Shown here: one piece after another, positions 63,116-64,000 of the stretch
How the letters are laid out: every line of letters begins with the position of its first letter
Position numbering within the stretch: position 1 is the stretch's first letter
Origin: an uncultured Neomegalonema sp.
Lineage (GTDB): Bacteria > Pseudomonadota > Alphaproteobacteria > Rhodobacterales > Rhodobacteraceae
Direction: 5' to 3'
Assembly (NCBI GenBank): GCA_937928005.1
Contig: CALFVD010000102.1
Span: forward strand, 1-64,000
Length of the DNA stretch: 64,000 nt
Notes under the pieces: generated by a model
Seen by the model: the letters and a program-made list of their open reading frames with translations, nothing else
What the model was told of the DNA's origin: nothing
The model's database searches: none
Translations under genes and position numbers: made by a program

Positions 63116-64000
63116 CAGAGACGACCTTGTGGGCGAAGCTCCGCAATCACCTGTTCGGCGAGAGGAACGACGTTTCGGCGGGTCATGCCCGGCTGGATGC
63201 GCGGATCATATAGAACCTGCAACAGTAATTCGTCATGGCTGGTCAGCGATTGATAGACGCCATCATCGTTGAAAATCGACGGAATGGCCCGGGGGTCATC
63301 GTTCAGCAAGCCAAGGCTCTGGGTCATCTCCTCGATAATGCATGTCTCCCGCCACACGGGGGACAGCTCATCTTTGATAAAGATATGCGCCGTACCAGTG
63401 ATACCGGAGCGCGGGTCGCGAGTCGTTAGCGTAAAACAGCGATCCGATTCATAATCGCGCCAGCCCTCGGCAAGGCTGGCAACGCGCGGGCCAAGCCAGT
63501 TCGTCGCCAGCAATTCACGCATTTCAGAGGCGCGATGACTGCGCGGGACGAAACGGATATCCATGTTATAGCGTTCAACATCGTAGGCTTCGCGGATATC
63601 AAGGCCCGTAAGATCGGATAAGTGTTGCGACAAGGCCGCGATTTGCACCTCATCCCTAGGCTGCGCTCCTGCAAGGCGGTAGCGAACCGGCCCCTGCCAT
63701 TTGGAAATCGCGATACTGCCATCGGGGGCAAAATCATCGGCGGCTTCTGCGCGCAGGGCGATGGATAGGAAATTGCGCAGCACATCGCTGTTGGAATAGG
63801 CGGTTTCGGCACGAGGGCGGGCGGCGAAGAAGGGCAAAGGCACCCTGCTCCGCCGGGAAATGATGCCTTCAGGTGCGACGCCCACGCTCGTAGCGCGGGG
63901 CGCTGATACGGGTTGCAGGTCGGCCACGGGCCTGCCGCATCCGGTCATCAAGACCGAGACGAGCGCAGCAATCGCCGCGAGTGCTACGCCCGCGCGCCTC
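63115..64000 (-). CDS. DUF2927 lipoprotein, first copy (partial at the right edge)
   Basis: The frame stays open to the window edge, and the bases before the first in-frame ATG encode RRAGVALAAIAALVSVLMTG-C, a lipoprotein signal with the cysteine in LMTGC, so the true start lies beyond 64000. At least 295 codons. The C-terminal part matches the neighbour: CIIEEMTQSLGLLNDDPRAIP, SIFNDDGVYQSLTSHDELLL and QVLYDPRIQPGMT. The two genes look like an old duplication. An internal ATG at 63948 would destroy the signal peptide and is unlikely. Confidence 0.87.
   Translation of the reverse strand, partial: RRAGVALAAIAALVSVLMTGCGRPVADLQPVSAPRATSVGVAPEGIISRRSRVPLPFFAARPRAETAYSNSDVLRNFLSIALRAEAADDFAPDGSIAISKWQGPVRYRLAGAQPRDEVQIAALSQHLSDLTGLDIREAYDVERYNMDIRFVPRSHRASEMRELLATNWLGPRVASLAEGWRDYESDRCFTLTTRDPRSGITGTAHIFIKDELSPVWRETCIIEEMTQSLGLLNDDPRAIPSIFNDDGVYQSLTSHDELLLQVLYDPRIQPGMTRRNVVPLAEQVIAELRPQGRL

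Noticed and set aside
1-64000. tRNA and rRNA genes
   Set aside because: No T-loop or anticodon-arm pattern and no rRNA-like stretch was recognised by eye. A dedicated tRNA scan would settle it.

Overview
The window looks like chromosomal DNA from a marine alphaproteobacterium of the Rhodobacterales type. The case for this is gene content and order: trpB-trpA-accD-folC, glnK-amtB, two DUF2927 lipoproteins, UPF0314, a BMP/Nup-type nucleoside ABC system, and the block pyrH-frr-uppS-cdsA-dxr-rseP-bamA-skp. A BCCT osmolyte transporter and a large calcium-binding secreted protein fit a marine life. The species cannot be named from the sequence. No rRNA, tRNA or CRISPR array was recognised.

Layout. 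1-8256 is an accessory, surface-related region. It holds an IS5-family element cut by the window edge and ending 2 bp before a GT4 glycosyltransferase, an AT-rich Stealth-type phosphotransferase, and a 1472-residue CHRD/RTX/Spondin_N/DUF4114 secreted protein closed by a strong terminator. 8344-13489 is metabolic core (DUF1348, trpB, trpA, accD, folC). 13528-15271 is a minus-strand operon of two YceI proteins and cytochrome b561. 15430-26922 mixes a class V aminotransferase, a TadG-like pilus protein, 3-hydroxybutyryl-CoA and 3-hydroxybutyrate dehydrogenases, a HisC-like aminotransferase, DJ-1, MOSC, truB and small envelope proteins. 27206-28932 is glnK-amtB. 29018-33759 holds a Gly-Phe-His-Arg repeat protein, an MBL hydrolase, a DsbA-like isomerase and a GEVED-domain secreted protein. 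33880-43212 is a small-molecule uptake and catabolism region: an AruI-like ThDP decarboxylase, a NupABC-like ATPase and two permeases, a BCCT carrier and a BMP binding protein. 43280-51252 carries VOC, VanZ-like, a coiled-coil periplasmic protein, N-formylglutamate amidohydrolase and an AttH/ABC-exporter operon. An IS200-type element follows at about 51715-52285. The envelope-biogenesis operon fills 52349-60984 on the minus strand, and an SPFH-GYF gene with two DUF2927 lipoprotein genes runs off the right edge.

How the parts work together. The right-hand operon supplies UTP-precursor nucleotides (PyrH), ribosome recycling (Frr), isoprenoid and undecaprenyl carriers (Dxr, UppS), CDP-diglyceride (CdsA) and outer-membrane assembly (RseP, BamA, Skp). 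GlnK controls AmtB in ammonium uptake. The BMP and NupABC genes probably form one nucleoside-type importer although a BCCT gene with its own terminator separates them.

The least explained signals are these. (1) A dispersed roughly 80-90 bp palindrome occurs three times (18219, 28940, 44717), with a compensatory base-pair change, and its edge supplies the stop codon of two genes. (2) A plus-strand terminator between two minus-strand genes is preceded by a hairpin and an unpaired CCTCCC tract (46163-46237), which looks like an anti-Shine-Dalgarno small RNA. (3) A perfect 28-bp inverted repeat buries the ribosome-binding site and start of the IS200 transposase. (4) The giant CHRD protein begins in the middle of one of its own repeat units. 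(5) The NupA-like ATPase carries a Pro/Ala-rich extension of about 160 residues.
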